DNA of 64,000 nucleotides, from positions 3,184,391 to 3,248,390 of the forward strand of contig CM035362.1 in the NCBI GenBank assembly GCA_020137815.1, in the 5' to 3' direction. Within the stretch, counting starts at the first letter, position 1. Each line of letters begins with the position of its first letter. Positions 45,945-56,763 of the stretch are shown here, in pieces. The DNA comes from Hormiphora californensis (lineage: Eukaryota > Ctenophora > Tentaculata > Cydippida > Pleurobrachiidae). The position numbers were made by a program, and so were the translations under genes. The notes below the pieces were generated by a model. It was given only the letters and a program-made list of their open reading frames with translations, made no database searches and was not told the DNA's origin.

Positions 45945-47864
45945 GTAAGAATCAAAAAAAAAAAAAAGGTTAAAAAGGGAATTATAATTTATAATTTTGG
46001 GGCACTTAACGGGGCGGGGGTGGGGAGCCCGAAAGCCCCGGGGTTTGATCCTCCAAGACGAGTATATTATAAGGGAATTATAAAATCATTGTGATTTTCA
46101 AATTCCATTTTTAAATCAAAATAAAAATTTTTGAGTAGAAACGGGTTTAAACTTGAATTTCCGACCCCTTCCCCAAACCATGATGGTGAATCCTAAAATA
46201 CAACAATAAAAAGGGATCAAAAAAAGGGGTTAGGGTTCTAACCATTTTAAATTTTTCCCGGGGATCTGCAAGACAAGGAGCTAGGCAAAAAAGGTATACT
46301 ATTCAAAAAGTAAACAGTTACTCAAATCAATTTACTCAACATTGCAATGAAGATAACTTGCACTTTTCGGATCTCGGGTTCCGAAAATGAGTGGACGGAC
46401 TATCCGATAAATCCCAAAGTTCTTCAGAACATCAGCTTAATAGGATACTAATCATGAGTAGATAAAGATTATGCACCAGACATTATGAATCGAAACCCCA
46501 ATAAGAATGAATACTTAATTTAAGGGAAGACCGGAAAAGCCCCTAGTATAGGATCAAACGGCAATTATAAGTCAAACAGGGATATTAGCAGAGAACGAAA
46601 GAAGAAAGGAGGGGGGAAGAGACAATTGAGAAGACGCAGAAAGAGGCGAGAGACGAGCGACTGAAGACCGACACTGGATGTTGATTAGATGAAAAGAGCC
46701 AGGAGAGAGCAGTAGAGGTAGCGAGGAAAGAGAGGAGAAGGAGAGAAGAGAGGGGGAAAGAGAGAGAGGAAGAGAAAATTTTTGCAGCGCCCGATAAAGG
46801 AGACCCCCCCCCCCCCAGAGGGGGGAAAAGAGAGAGACATGAGCGAGGATCTGAGATGGGGGAAAAGGGGTGATGGCCCGGAGTGGGGGAAAAAGGACAG
46901 AGATCCTGATTCTCGGCGGATAATGTCATGGTTAATAACGATCATGATCCATAAATGCAGATATTACCTGCCTCTCAACGCGGTCTCACAGTCTCCTCAC
47001 AGATAAGAGCATCATAGAGTTATTATGTATTATGTTATTTAACTTATAGACTCAGATTATGTAATTTAGCTTTATAAACGGAGAGGCATTATTACAAGGT
47101 GACTGCAGTACAGGTGTATAATACATGTATAATATAATTGCAACTTGCAAGTGTACAAAGGACGAAGGACCACGTGGCGTTATATATTCATACGAATGTG
47201 GTATATGCATGTCTACGATTTACGAATATACCTATGCCATTTATTTTATCTGCATGCAAATAGAAAACATGGACTATGCTACTACAGCTATAGTATACAT
47301 GCAGTTATGAGGATATAACTCTATCTCACTCCCTAGGTATAATAGTACTAGGTAGAAAGGCAGAGAAAGAGAGAAGTATACACAGATAAAGAACAAAACA
47401 ATTAAAATCGATTGTACTGTAGTATTTCAGTCTGTCTCTCGATTGCACTTCAATTATTAATTGCCTTATGATTTCACCACAACGTCAGGGCCGTTTCTAC
47501 ATAGAAGTTACAACAAAATCTCACGACCACATACAATAAGAGATGTATATACCTCTCTCCCATGTGTGTATGGAGGAGCTCTCCGTTATAAGAGTGTGTG
47601 TTAAACGTATATACAAGCGCGCTCTAAACAATGTGAAATACAATTCAATAGTCTACTACAACTGCGAGTGCTTGGGTTTTCAAGCACAGTCACACACTAT
47701 CTCACGAGACAATCACTTGAATTGTTCATACTTTCTTTTTGTTCTAAACATGTGTGCAGAGCACGAACACAGTGTCAGGCGACTCAAACTATCACAAGGG
47801 ATTGCTTGTGGTTTCAATTTCACGAGACTATCGCAAGGGAGTGGGAACATCATATCTACAACAC
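45945..47864. other. disturbed and GA-rich intergenic sequence
   Basis: 45950-46300 has long A and G homopolymers, and 46600-46900 is GA/GGGGA-rich with a 14-C run. Consensus quality may be poor, which could hide the first exon of receptor 3. The remaining part to 47864 shows no supported gene. Confidence 0.45.
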
Positions 47865-47866
47865 TA

Positions 47867-48591
47867 GGGTAGAAAGGGGTAAAATGGCACACTTTCTAAC
47901 GTTTTAGGTTCTAAAATACTCAATTTATACAGCAAGAAGAAAAAAAATTATATAGGCTATCCAATGAAACGTTTTCCTTTCAGACGAGCTAAATTTTAAA
48001 ATCTGAAAGTTTTATTTAATAGCTTAATTAATCAATTCAAAAAGTTTGGTAGGGCTTTTTTTGGAAATTTTGCACTGGGGTAAAATGGTCCAGCCAATAG
48101 CATTGCTCGATTTTTATCACGTGCCTGGTGTTGTTAGAGCACTGGGGTAAAATGGTCCATGTTATCTTCAGTAATTTCTGTTCTGCTGGACCATTTTACC
48201 CCAGTGTGCTGGACCATTTTACCCCAGTTGGTATCACGTGGTATTGGAGGCTCGATTTCATTGGTCCCAGGGTGAACCATTTTACCCCAGCGAGGGTGAA
48301 CCATTTTACCCCAGTTTGACTAATTTGACAATTTAATCAACTTAATAGTGGGTTTTTTGAAAAATTTTTATACCAAGTTTTAGAAGGATAAAAACCCTAA
48401 CTGGCAGTTTTTGCAAAATTAAAATCGGCCAACTCAAACAGAAATTACAGCAGTTTTAAAGCAAAAATTCGGAACAGAACGAGCAGGTCTCCGCTGGAGA
48501 AAAAGTCACGTGACTACATGTAATAACTAGGACCATTTTACCCCATACATGTGCCATTTTACCCCGTGTGCCATTTTACCCCTTTCTACCC
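47867..48591. mobile_element. TA-flanked MITE with GGGGTAAAATGG motifs
   Basis: The ends GGGTAGAAAGGGGTAAAATG and the exact complement are flanked by TA, which fits a Tc1/mariner-type insertion. The motif TGGGGTAAAATGG or its complement occurs about nine more times inside, mostly at 48070-48320 and 48535-48575. No transposase is seen. Confidence 0.8.
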
Positions 48592-48700
48592 TACCCTAAA
48601 ATTCATACATGAATGTGGACAGGATACCTTTCACAATAGGATTACAACTACACAAAGATCTCTTTCTATTCTCTCTATATGATTCAATGTGAAATGTGAA
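48592..48700. other. short intergenic gap
   Basis: Nothing seen. Confidence 0.4.
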
Positions 48701-48710
48701 TTCATCATAC

Positions 48711-48824
48711 CAGGAACCGACCGAAACAAGTAAACAACCAATCAGAACTCGTTATTTAGGTCACGTGACTGGTCATCATCCAATCAGGGACCAGTATATT
48801 TCCTGATTCGGTCGGTTTCTGGAA
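48711..48824 (-). mobile_element. MITE-A copy (reverse)
   Basis: CAGGAACCGACCGAAACAAG to the inverted end GGTCGGTTTCTG. GAATTCATCATAC flanks it on both sides, a 13-base match longer than the 8-bp duplication of other copies. Confidence 0.85.
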
Positions 48825-49125
48825 TTCATCATACCGTGACACATTCTCTTCTTCCATGTGCACACGTGTGTGAGCATCTTTTCCGAAATAAGCATCCCTA
48901 AAACTAAAACTGATATCATAGAGACGTCTATAGATAATGGCGTGAACAGCAGAAGGTATCTTGATGACGCTATATAATCTCAACGAGAGCAGAAAATTAG
49001 AAGTGACAGATATAAAGTTAGCATCTAGAAGAACAAAAAACAGCGACTGGATATATTTTTGGATATATGTGTTATAAAAATGAATGTAAAAAAGACTCGA
49101 GCTGCCAAACCGCGGAGAGATAGAT

Positions 49126-49158
<33 letters not shown>

Positions 49159-49178
49159 TAGAAAGAGAGAGAGAGATA

Positions 49179-49215
<37 letters not shown>

Positions 49216-49489
49216 GGAGAGAGAGAGATAAAATAAAAAAGACGGAGAACGAAGGGATAGCTCAGAGGAAATTACACGAATAATAGTGAGTACGAATTGT
49301 AGCGAGTTCGCAAACTCATTAGCCACATACATAATTAAAGTTGGAGCTATCTCTTTGTCTATTTCTCTATCTCTCCCCCTCTCTCTCTTCCCCCTTCCAC
49401 ACACACACATACACACAAACTCTCATGGCCAGACCGCAGCTCTCTTCAGATGTATATACAACACATACGCGTTGTAAATTGTGTGTCCC
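48825..49489. other. intergenic with GA microsatellite 49120-49230
   Basis: The GA tract and a short CT tract near 49350-49390 explain the serine/leucine-rich frames. No gene is supported. Confidence 0.6.
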
Positions 49490-50363
49490 AACTCATGAAT
49501 TGCAGTTTTGTGAGTTGGATGGCTGATTTCCTAACGCGTGATTTGTTTTTCAACTCATCACTTTATTGTAGGGATGGTGTGCATTTGAATAAATATGGTT
49601 ACTCGGTCTTAGGGCTTGTCTGGAGAAAGTTACACCTCATCAGCATGGGTTCGTACCACTGAAGTCATGTACGACCCAACTGATCGAGTTTAACTGTGAG
49701 CTAGCAATAAATTTAAACCAACACTTGCAAACAGATATTATATATTTTGATTTTCAAAAGGCTTTTGACAGCGTATCACACGATGTCATACTTGAAAAAC
49801 TTAAAGTCCAGTATAACATAAACGGTAAAATGTTGCAATTTCTTAAAGCGTACTTATCTGGACGTCGACAGAGAGTAGCATTAGATGGTGAATTCTCGGA
49901 ATGGTCTAATGTTAAGAGTGGAGTCCCTCAAGGATCCATCCTCCGTCCATTCCTTTTTGTTCTTTTTATAAATGATATAGTTGAGGCCATTGGGGATGAA
50001 GGAGAAACCAATATAAAGCTATATGCAGATGATCTAAAAATCTGGAGGACGATTAAGAATGAAAATGATAGTCTCCAGCCTGATATTGATAGATTGGTTG
50101 AGTGGAGTGTGAAAAATAAAATGAAGTTCCACCCTAATAAATGTAAACTTCTTAGATGTACCTTGAAGCATAAGCCTGTTAACCTAAAATATTACTTAGG
50201 AAGTAGTGAGATTCAACAATGTACAAATGAAACTGACCTGGGGGTGATCACCAATAGAAAATTATCGCCTCTAGAACGCCAAAACATGATATATATCGAT
50301 TTTTATCCTTTTTCAAATCAAATCAAATCACAATGCGACGAGAGCTTGGTTATAGAGAAATGA
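49490..50363 (+). mobile_element. truncated non-LTR retrotransposon (LINE) fragment
   Basis: The 3' part, about 49629-50363, encodes a reverse transcriptase piece. HQHGFVPLKSCTTQLIEF is the typical lead-in. Motif A is YFDFQKAFDSVSHD, motif B SGVPQGSILRPFLF and motif C YADDL, and a DLGV region follows before the frame changes to unrelated sequence. The segment just before (to about 49625, another frame) reads CRDGVHLNKYGYSVLG, which fits the last catalytic block of SGNH-type esterases found in some LINE ORF1 proteins. Direct joining of the two implies an internal deletion. Endonuclease, the N-terminal half of RT and the 3' end are missing, so the copy is dead. Confidence 0.85.
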
Positions 50364-51235
50364 AATGTAGCTGAGAGAGAACAGGAGGGAGAATGAATGA
50401 GAGAAAGGCGTCGAGTTCAATGCGGGTCTTTTGTCCAGGAAAAATACCATGTTTGACATTGTCAAAAAGATTATGTTGAATTGAATGTTAAAATGAGTAT
50501 GCCTTTTACCGAAGGAACCGAAGATGTCTTAACAACAAAAGAAGCTTGCTCCAGCTTCTTGGTTTCTTCTTGTGCTCATGAATAAATTCATATCTTGGGC
50601 CTCAGTGCATGTAAATTTTGAGTACTATAAGAGGGGTCTTGAAACTCCATCCTCATGAGCACTGCTGACCCTTTCTCGCACACTGTGAGAGTAGCAAGCT
50701 GCTAGTGGTCAGACATCGCACTGACAGCCAGCTGGGCAAGCAATCTCAAGGAACAATTATCGGCCTAATAATGAGATGTCTGAAAAACAAAGGGGAAAGA
50801 AGTATACAATGACTCGAGATCAGGGCTCCAAATGTGAACAATGAGAAGTATATATCAACCCGAAAAAGGAGAAGTGCAGTGTACAGCAGCAGATGTGTGT
50901 GCCGAATGACATGTTTTTTGTTCTCATCCGACTCATGAATTGTAGTTGACCCTATAGGTAAGTGTGTATCTAGTACCGTGTACCAGTTGTCATACACTGA
51001 CTGTACATCGCGGTGCGAAGAGGAGGGTCTTATATGAGACAATGTACCAGCTGGTATGAAGGTATGTGGAAACCTCAGGAAGCTAAATGCTAGAAAATCA
51101 ATATGTCGTGATGAAACATCAAAATATGTTACATTAACTGTACTATAGCCCAAACTATAGCTATTTATTCCAAGAACTATTTATTCCAGGAAACCCAGTT
51201 TGTAATAAGGAATTTTAAGAAGTTTAAATGTTTAG
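50364..51235. other. intergenic, no gene seen
   Basis: Nothing beyond short frames. Confidence 0.45.
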
Positions 51236-52005
51236 CATATAACGGGTGATAACTAAAAGATGTCACAAATTTAAAACAGCTGTAGAATTTTTCCCTTTTG
51301 AGATACAGCTTCGGGCCAGTTATAGAACGATTTTTCAGACAATTTTGAATCGCAATAGTATACCGGCAAAACCTAAAAAGTTCATTTTTATTGCGATATC
51401 TGATCATTTCATCTTATCCCACCAAAGCATGTAGTACGGAGATTTGAAACTTCTATGTGATCAGAAATGACTTTCCCGATGAGATAAAATTCTAATAATT
51501 GGAGGTTTGGTTGTTCATGCTATAGTCAACATAACTGCCAAGTTTGAACATTTTAGCTCATTAAGAAATTGGTTTTCACGGTCATTAATGTTTCAAGAGA
51601 TCGTCGAAATGGCGATTTCTCAAATTACCTGTAAACTACGCTTTGTTACAGAAGATTCTGATCAGGAAATTGAGATTTATGAAGTTTGAAACAAAGTTAA
51701 TTTCGTTCAAAATTGTCTGATAAATCATTCTATCACTGTCCCGAAGCTGAATCTTGAACAGAACAGGTGCTAGAGGTGCTAGAAAAGTGTGTAAATTTCA
51801 CGTACTAAATGCTTTGGTGGGGCAAAAGGAAATGATGTGATATCGCAATGAAAACGAACTTTTTAGTCTTTGCCGGTATATTATTCCGATTCAAAATTGT
51901 CTGAAAAATCGTTTTATAACTGGCCCGAAGCTGTATCTCAAAAGGGAAAAATTCTACAGCTGTTTTAAATTTGTGACATCTTTTAGTTATCACCCGTTAT
52001 CTGTA
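51236..52005. mobile_element. foldback element
   Basis: Arms 51236-51435 and 51805-52005 are inverted copies (AACGGGTGATAACTAAAAGA with its complement; CAATTTTGAATCGCAATAGT with a variant). The loop is about 370 bp. No coding content is seen. Confidence 0.8.
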
Positions 52006-52107
52006 ATGGTACAAGAACTAACAGCTTATAAGCTTGTATGTAATATACACAAATGTTTGGGATAGCAAATACAAGTTTGTGGCATGCAGCGGGTCGTGCA
52101 TGTATTG

Positions 52108-52370
52108 CCATTATAATAATTCTTAGTCTAAGCGCTTAGTCTAACACGGTCGCTTGTAGTGGGAAAACGGTAATGGAAAACTGAGATACAGTAAGACGAT
52201 GCGCAACCGTGGCCAATCAGGGCGTTAGTACGTGCTGTACACATGCACTTTTTGCCGCGCATTATGCAACGTGCGCGTCTCATTACTGTATTTCTATTAC
52301 GGTAATACGACTACAAGCAGCACTGATAAGCGCTTAGTCTAAGCGCTTGGTCTAAGCATTATTATAATGG
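52108..52370. mobile_element. MITE-D, full form
   Basis: Ends CCATTATAATAATTCTTAGT and the inverted partner (TCTAAGCATTATTATAATGG) enclose about 190 bp. The same ends without the interior occur at 56307-56357 and 62329-62380. Confidence 0.78.
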
Positions 52371-52438
52371 CCTTTAATCATTTAATCATTTCCTTTGTTG
52401 CTAGGGTCTAACGGTGTATAACTATAAGGTCCAAATGA

Positions 52439-52710
52439 GGCACGGAGTTTTTCTGAATCAGCTTTTCAAGACGAATCCAACGCAACCGGAATTAGCTTTC
52501 TATCTTATCGGGAAGGTGTGGTTCACTTTTTTCATTTTTAGCCGCACGAGCCAATCAGAGGCTGGATTTCGAAATTCTGGCCTCTGATTGGCTCGCATGG
52601 AAAAAAGACTAAAAATGAGCGTGTGAACCGAACCTTCCCGATAAGATAGAAAGCTAATTCCGGTTGCGTTGGATTCGTCTTGAAAAGCTGATTCAGAAAA
52701 GGTCCGTGCC
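52439..52710. mobile_element. foldback element
   Basis: Nearly complete inverted repeat. Arms contain GAATCAGCTTTTCAAGACGA and AGCCAATCAGAGGC with their complements. Confidence 0.8.
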
Positions 52711-52844
52711 TATTTGTCCATTCGGAGCTGTTTTGAAACAAAATCTCAAAAATGTGTCCCCTAGGATGTCTAGAGGACACCTTTTACTGCAATCTGACGA
52801 CTCGAAAATTTTCGAAGAGTTTGAGTAGCGCTGCCGCAAGCGGC

Positions 52845-53150
52845 CGGAAATTATGCGAACGTTTGCGAATGTCTGCAATGATTCGCGATATCATATCATG
52901 CGATTTTTTGCGATTTTATGCGATTTTTTGCGAATTTGGCGGAGAGTATCCGTAATGAATTAGCAATTCATTCGCATGGATCGCAATTAGTAGCAAAACA
53001 TTGAATTCGTTTGCATTCTATCGCATTTATTAGCAAGTGGTGGCAAACAATCGCATTATGTCGCAATCGCATTATCGCATTTTATCGCAACTATTTGCAA
53101 TCAATCGCAAACATTTGCATTGGATCGCAAACACTCGCACAATTTTAGGC
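52845..53150. repeat. degenerate GCGAT/ATCGC repeat with strand switch
   Basis: Up to about 52945 the motif appears as TTGCGAT/TGCGAAT. From about 52965 to 53150 it appears as its reverse complement (TCGCAA, TCGCAT), with copies every 8-12 bases. Confidence 0.8.
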
Positions 53151-54000
53151 CGGATGCGGCAGCTCTGCATTCATTCAAGATGTTATTCTAAGGTGATTCC
53201 CCTCTAGTTATGATGTCGTCAACATATTCTAGGGGCACATTTTTGAATTTCAAAAATTTTGATAAATAGGGAATTATATACACCGTCAGACACTATTTGT
53301 TGCATCAACAAAGTGTGAGCTGAAAGTTTTATGAAGGAGCAGACTTTGTTACTATGCGTAACGGTGGACGGCAGACGACGGACGGACATTTAGTTAACTC
53401 CACGATCTGCTGATTTCAAACCCTGAATGATCTTTTCAGCACGTGCGTGCTAAAAACATCATCCCGGTGAATGCCCTTCGGGCATTCACCCGGCAGGGGA
53501 AAATACACAGTATAATTAGAGGCCCCTGCAGCATCTTCTCACATGTTTAAACGGCTCTAATTAGATAACTACAAAAGATAGAAACTATTCCAAAGTTGTG
53601 ACTGCACATTTGGACGATTCTCTGTCCACTCAAGAAGTTTCATAGCCCAACCCTTCATATAAGGGCTGTTTCAGGTCCTCTTTTCGTCACTTTAAAACGT
53701 CTTTTTGACTGTTTTTGGTCATAACTCGTGATTGTTGTCAGAACATCACCCAAATAGCTACAGACACTTTTGGATATACATTAGTTAACTTAAAACAGGT
53801 TTCAAGATGATCCAAGCACTCCTTCCGTGGGCACGACCGCGCACCAATAGTGGTCCTGACTAGTATGCCATTTTGATCATTGTTCCTCAAAACCAGATTT
53901 TATTGATTATTTACTCTGACTAGCGGCAAAAACATCCTTGCTTTTTATAACTTTTTTATGAGACAACTTTTCAGTCAGTGTAAAGTTTTCACCCGCGCTG
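53151..54000. other. intergenic and receptor 4 leader
   Basis: 53464-53493 is a strong hairpin (GGTGAATGCCC, TTCG, GGGCATTCACC). From about 53870 the sequence is shared with 56640-56763 and 62650-62783. It includes ACTTTTCAGTCAG about 30 nt before the receptor start, a candidate cis- or trans-splice acceptor. Confidence 0.6.
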
Positions 54001-54913
54001 ATGTCTATAAACCAATGGTGTGTGGTTGCTATAGGAACGGCTGGTATCCTAAACAACGTGTACTCCCTGTACTACAACTTCAGAAGAAAAGGGTTCCCAA
54101 GGCAACTCTACATAGTTTTAAACTGCATTGATCTCAGTGTTTGTGTCATCGGAATTCTGTACATTTTAGATGCACTTTTAGGGATCCGGATTCCGTTTTT
54201 CATAAACACCATTGCCAATCTGAGCTCTGGAATTTGGACTTGTATAATTGGCGGTGCTCGACTTTTAGCCATGTCCCGGCCATTTTACCACATAAACAAG
54301 AGGGTATTCTGGTCAATCTCTACTGTGCTGTTGGCTATGGGAACAATTCCACTAGCGATTATCGTGCAGGCAAAAAGGTCATATAATACGTTACTGGACG
54401 TTTTTCATTTATGCAACTGGGATTGTCCTGGTAAACTTTGTGCTAACAGTTTGGACGTGCATCCTTCTTATCCGAAAATCAGACGTCGCAGCAGAAAGAG
54501 ATCAACAACGGAGGAACGCTGCCGTTACCGTTGTTCTACTGGGTGTTGTGTTCCTCCTCACCAATATCAGTGGTGCGATAATGTGGGGACTGCTTTTGTT
54601 TGCAAATAGCGATTCCAACGCTTATGGTCCTTATTTCCTTGGCGTGCTGTTTTATTTTATAATGATTAACGCGGCGCTAAACCCGCTGGTTATTTTAAGA
54701 AAGCAGCTGATAGGTAAGTGCTGTAGCGGTCGTCGACTGGATTCTGTTCGCAGTATGTTTCGAAATAAAACAGTATCTGCGGAGGTGTGTGAGGCAGTCA
54801 CCCCTCCACTACCGGCAACAACTGCGGAGACGCGTATTGTGACATCAACAGAAGTGAAGGGGTGTACCTTCCAGCTGGTCCCTGATTGGCTGATAGCCAG
54901 TCACGTGACCTAA
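54001..54913 (+). pseudogene. receptor 4: GPCR paralogue with one frameshift
   Basis: The frame from ATG 54001 matches receptor 6 closely through TM1-TM5: LNNVYSLYYNFRRKGF at TM1, CIDLSVCVIG at TM2, LLAMSRPF after TM3, then IIVQAK. Near 54375-54400 it shifts. The continuation (IVLVNFVLTVWTCILLIRKS, TM6, NAALNPLVIL, tail) is in another frame. The second outer-loop region reads AAAAAGGTCATATAATACG instead of AAAAGTTTCAACGA, so small indels there explain the shift. It could be a real pseudogene or a consensus error. The C-terminal codons end in MITE-A sequence, which supplies LVPDWLIASHVT and the stop. Confidence 0.8.
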
Positions 54914-54961
54914 ATAACGAGTTATGATTGGTTGTTTGAAATTGTGTCGGTCGGTTCCTGG
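54872..54961 (+). mobile_element. MITE-A inside the receptor 4 tail
   Basis: A shortened copy, from CTGGTCCCTGATTGGCTGAT to GTCGGTCGGTTCCTGG, lies between TCAACAGAAGTGAAGGGG and GGGTTTACCTCTACTGAAGT. The second flank continues the receptor frame (FTSTEVAADPSR, stop), so the insertion replaced the old tail. Confidence 0.82.
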
Positions 54962-55272
54962 AAGGGTTTACCTCTACTGAAGTGGCAGCTGATCCCTCGA
55001 GATAATATATGAGTTCATTGAACTTCGGTATGATCATCCAGCTAATTAGCATGCTAAAGAAGAATTATTTCAGAATTGGTTGCCAAGTAGAACTACTTAA
55101 AGAGAGTTCACCTGAAACACAATATAAGAGTGCTCTGTAACTGACATTAAGCTGTGATATTTTACTTTCATTTTTCAAACGTATAGCCATCGTGTATTTT
55201 TGACCAAGCTGGAATTGGAAAAATTGGGTGGTATGACCATGGAGAAGGATTGAATCTACCATCTGCAGAAAT
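54962..55272. other. downstream part of the duplicated unit
   Basis: Matches 58230-58490 and 63750-64000. No gene. Confidence 0.6.
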
Positions 55273-55382
55273 ACCAGGAACGACCGAATCAGGAAATACT
55301 GATTCCTTATTGGCTGATATCCAGTCACGTGACCTAAATAACGAGTTCTGATTGGTTGTTTACTTGTTTCGGTCGGTCCTGA
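55273..55382 (+). mobile_element. MITE-A copy
   Basis: CAGGAACGACCGAATCAGGA to GTTTCGGTCGGTCCTG, with both ends one base short. It lies at the end of the duplicated unit. Confidence 0.85.
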
Positions 55383-55555
55383 GAAACAATGCATGATGAG
55401 GAGAAGAAGGAGAAGATCTATTTATTAGATTCGATACCAGAAATAAATTATTAAAAACTAGGACCAACAGATAGATTTTCACACGAGGTTTTTGGCGATC
55501 ATTTTGTGTCTTTCGAATCACCCGAAGGGCCAACTATAGGTTGAATACTAACTAA
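55383..55555. other. short intergenic gap
   Basis: Nothing seen. Confidence 0.4.
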
Positions 55556-55849
55556 ATGGGAGAGAGAAGAAAATTGTCCACCGCTACTGCTAGGCAACTG
55601 CTTCTTCATAAATATTGGGGAACGCTGACATCACCATCCGTTCTTAGCCTATCTCTCACTTTCTTCCTACCCATGTTGTTGCATGTACGCTCTGGGCTTC
55701 CTGACAATGCCAAGGTGCGAATTTATGAGATCAATGTCAGGAGGTGCAGTGCTGTTCCAGAAACTCATCTCGTGAAAACTTGCGCGTATGAGCCAATTCG
55801 GAGATTTCTATATTCGATTGGAGTAATCACCCTTGGGCGACGGTGGTAA
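55556..55849 (+). CDS. hypothetical 97-residue protein
   Basis: Not recognised. An ATG-to-TAA frame, MGERRKLSTATARQLLLH onward, has one hydrophobic stretch (VLSLSLTFFLPMLLHV) and a basic C-terminus. Composition is protein-like, but no second copy, motif or splice evidence supports it. Confidence 0.27.
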   Translation: MGERRKLSTATARQLLLHKYWGTLTSPSVLSLSLTFFLPMLLHVRSGLPDNAKVRIYEINVRRCSAVPETHLVKTCAYEPIRRFLYSIGVITLGRRW

Positions 55850-56763
55850 AGCTATTAGTAGTCGTTGATTGGCGTAATCTGTCATATTCTCCTAGCCTGC
55901 CTTGACAGCAGCAGTTCTCCTGGACCTAGATAAATGTTGCCGAATAGCGCTTGGGGTGGAAGAGCTAGAACATCAGGACAGAAGTAAAAGAATGTACGTG
56001 CAGAATTGAATTTCCCCTTGGTATACCCAACTGCAACCGGGAGAGAGGTCTCCAGATCCCTCTAATATTGCACATGCAAGTTGTAGTTGCTAGGTGACAT
56101 AGGTGTCACAAAATTTGCTTAGTAAGTAGTATGATATTCTATCTATTATTATAATTGTTTCTTTAAGAAAACTCTCTTAGTTTCTCTCTCTCCCTCACCC
56201 TCATTCTCTAGCACCATTATACTAACGACATTAAGTAACACAATGGTTTGCTGGACAGCAATATACATACAAGTTTTGTGGCATGCAGCGGGTCGTACAT
56301 GTATTGCCATTATAATAATTCTTAGTCTAAGCGCTTAGTCTAAGCATTATTACAATGACAATACCTAGTCGGATGCGCTAGTTCTCAATATCATATAAAT
56401 TGAGCACCATGTTCCTCCCGAGCTGAGAGGGAGTTTGCAAAAGCCGAGAGAATTGTTTTCGAGTGCAGGGCAATCTCTCACCGTGGGGTTATAGGACCTC
56501 AAATATGCAAGCCACAAGGATAGTAGATCAGTCGATAACTACATCGAACCCTCCCAATTGTTCCAGTTTTTGATACATTTGTTTGGAGCCTCGACACGAC
56601 CTCTAAACGTGTGCTAATTAATATAATTTGTCTCTGTATTCCATTTTGATCATTGTTCCTCAAAACCAGATTTTTTGATTATTACTCTAGCGGCAAAATA
56701 TCCTTGCTTTTTATGACTTTTTTATTAGACAACTTTTCAGTCAGTGAAAGTTTTCACCCGCTG
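55850..56763. other. upstream part of the second receptor unit
   Basis: From about 56265 it matches 62275-62783. It includes the MITE-D solo palindrome at 56307-56357 and the shared receptor leader with ACTTTTCAGTCAG. Confidence 0.6.

Noticed and set aside
46585-46945. Pro/Ser-rich minus-strand frames
   Set aside because: Derived from GA/GGGGA-rich, homopolymer-laden sequence of doubtful quality.
53464-53493. Bacterial-type terminator hairpin
   Set aside because: Strong UUCG hairpin but no T-run, and the genome is eukaryotic; likely a small palindromic insertion.
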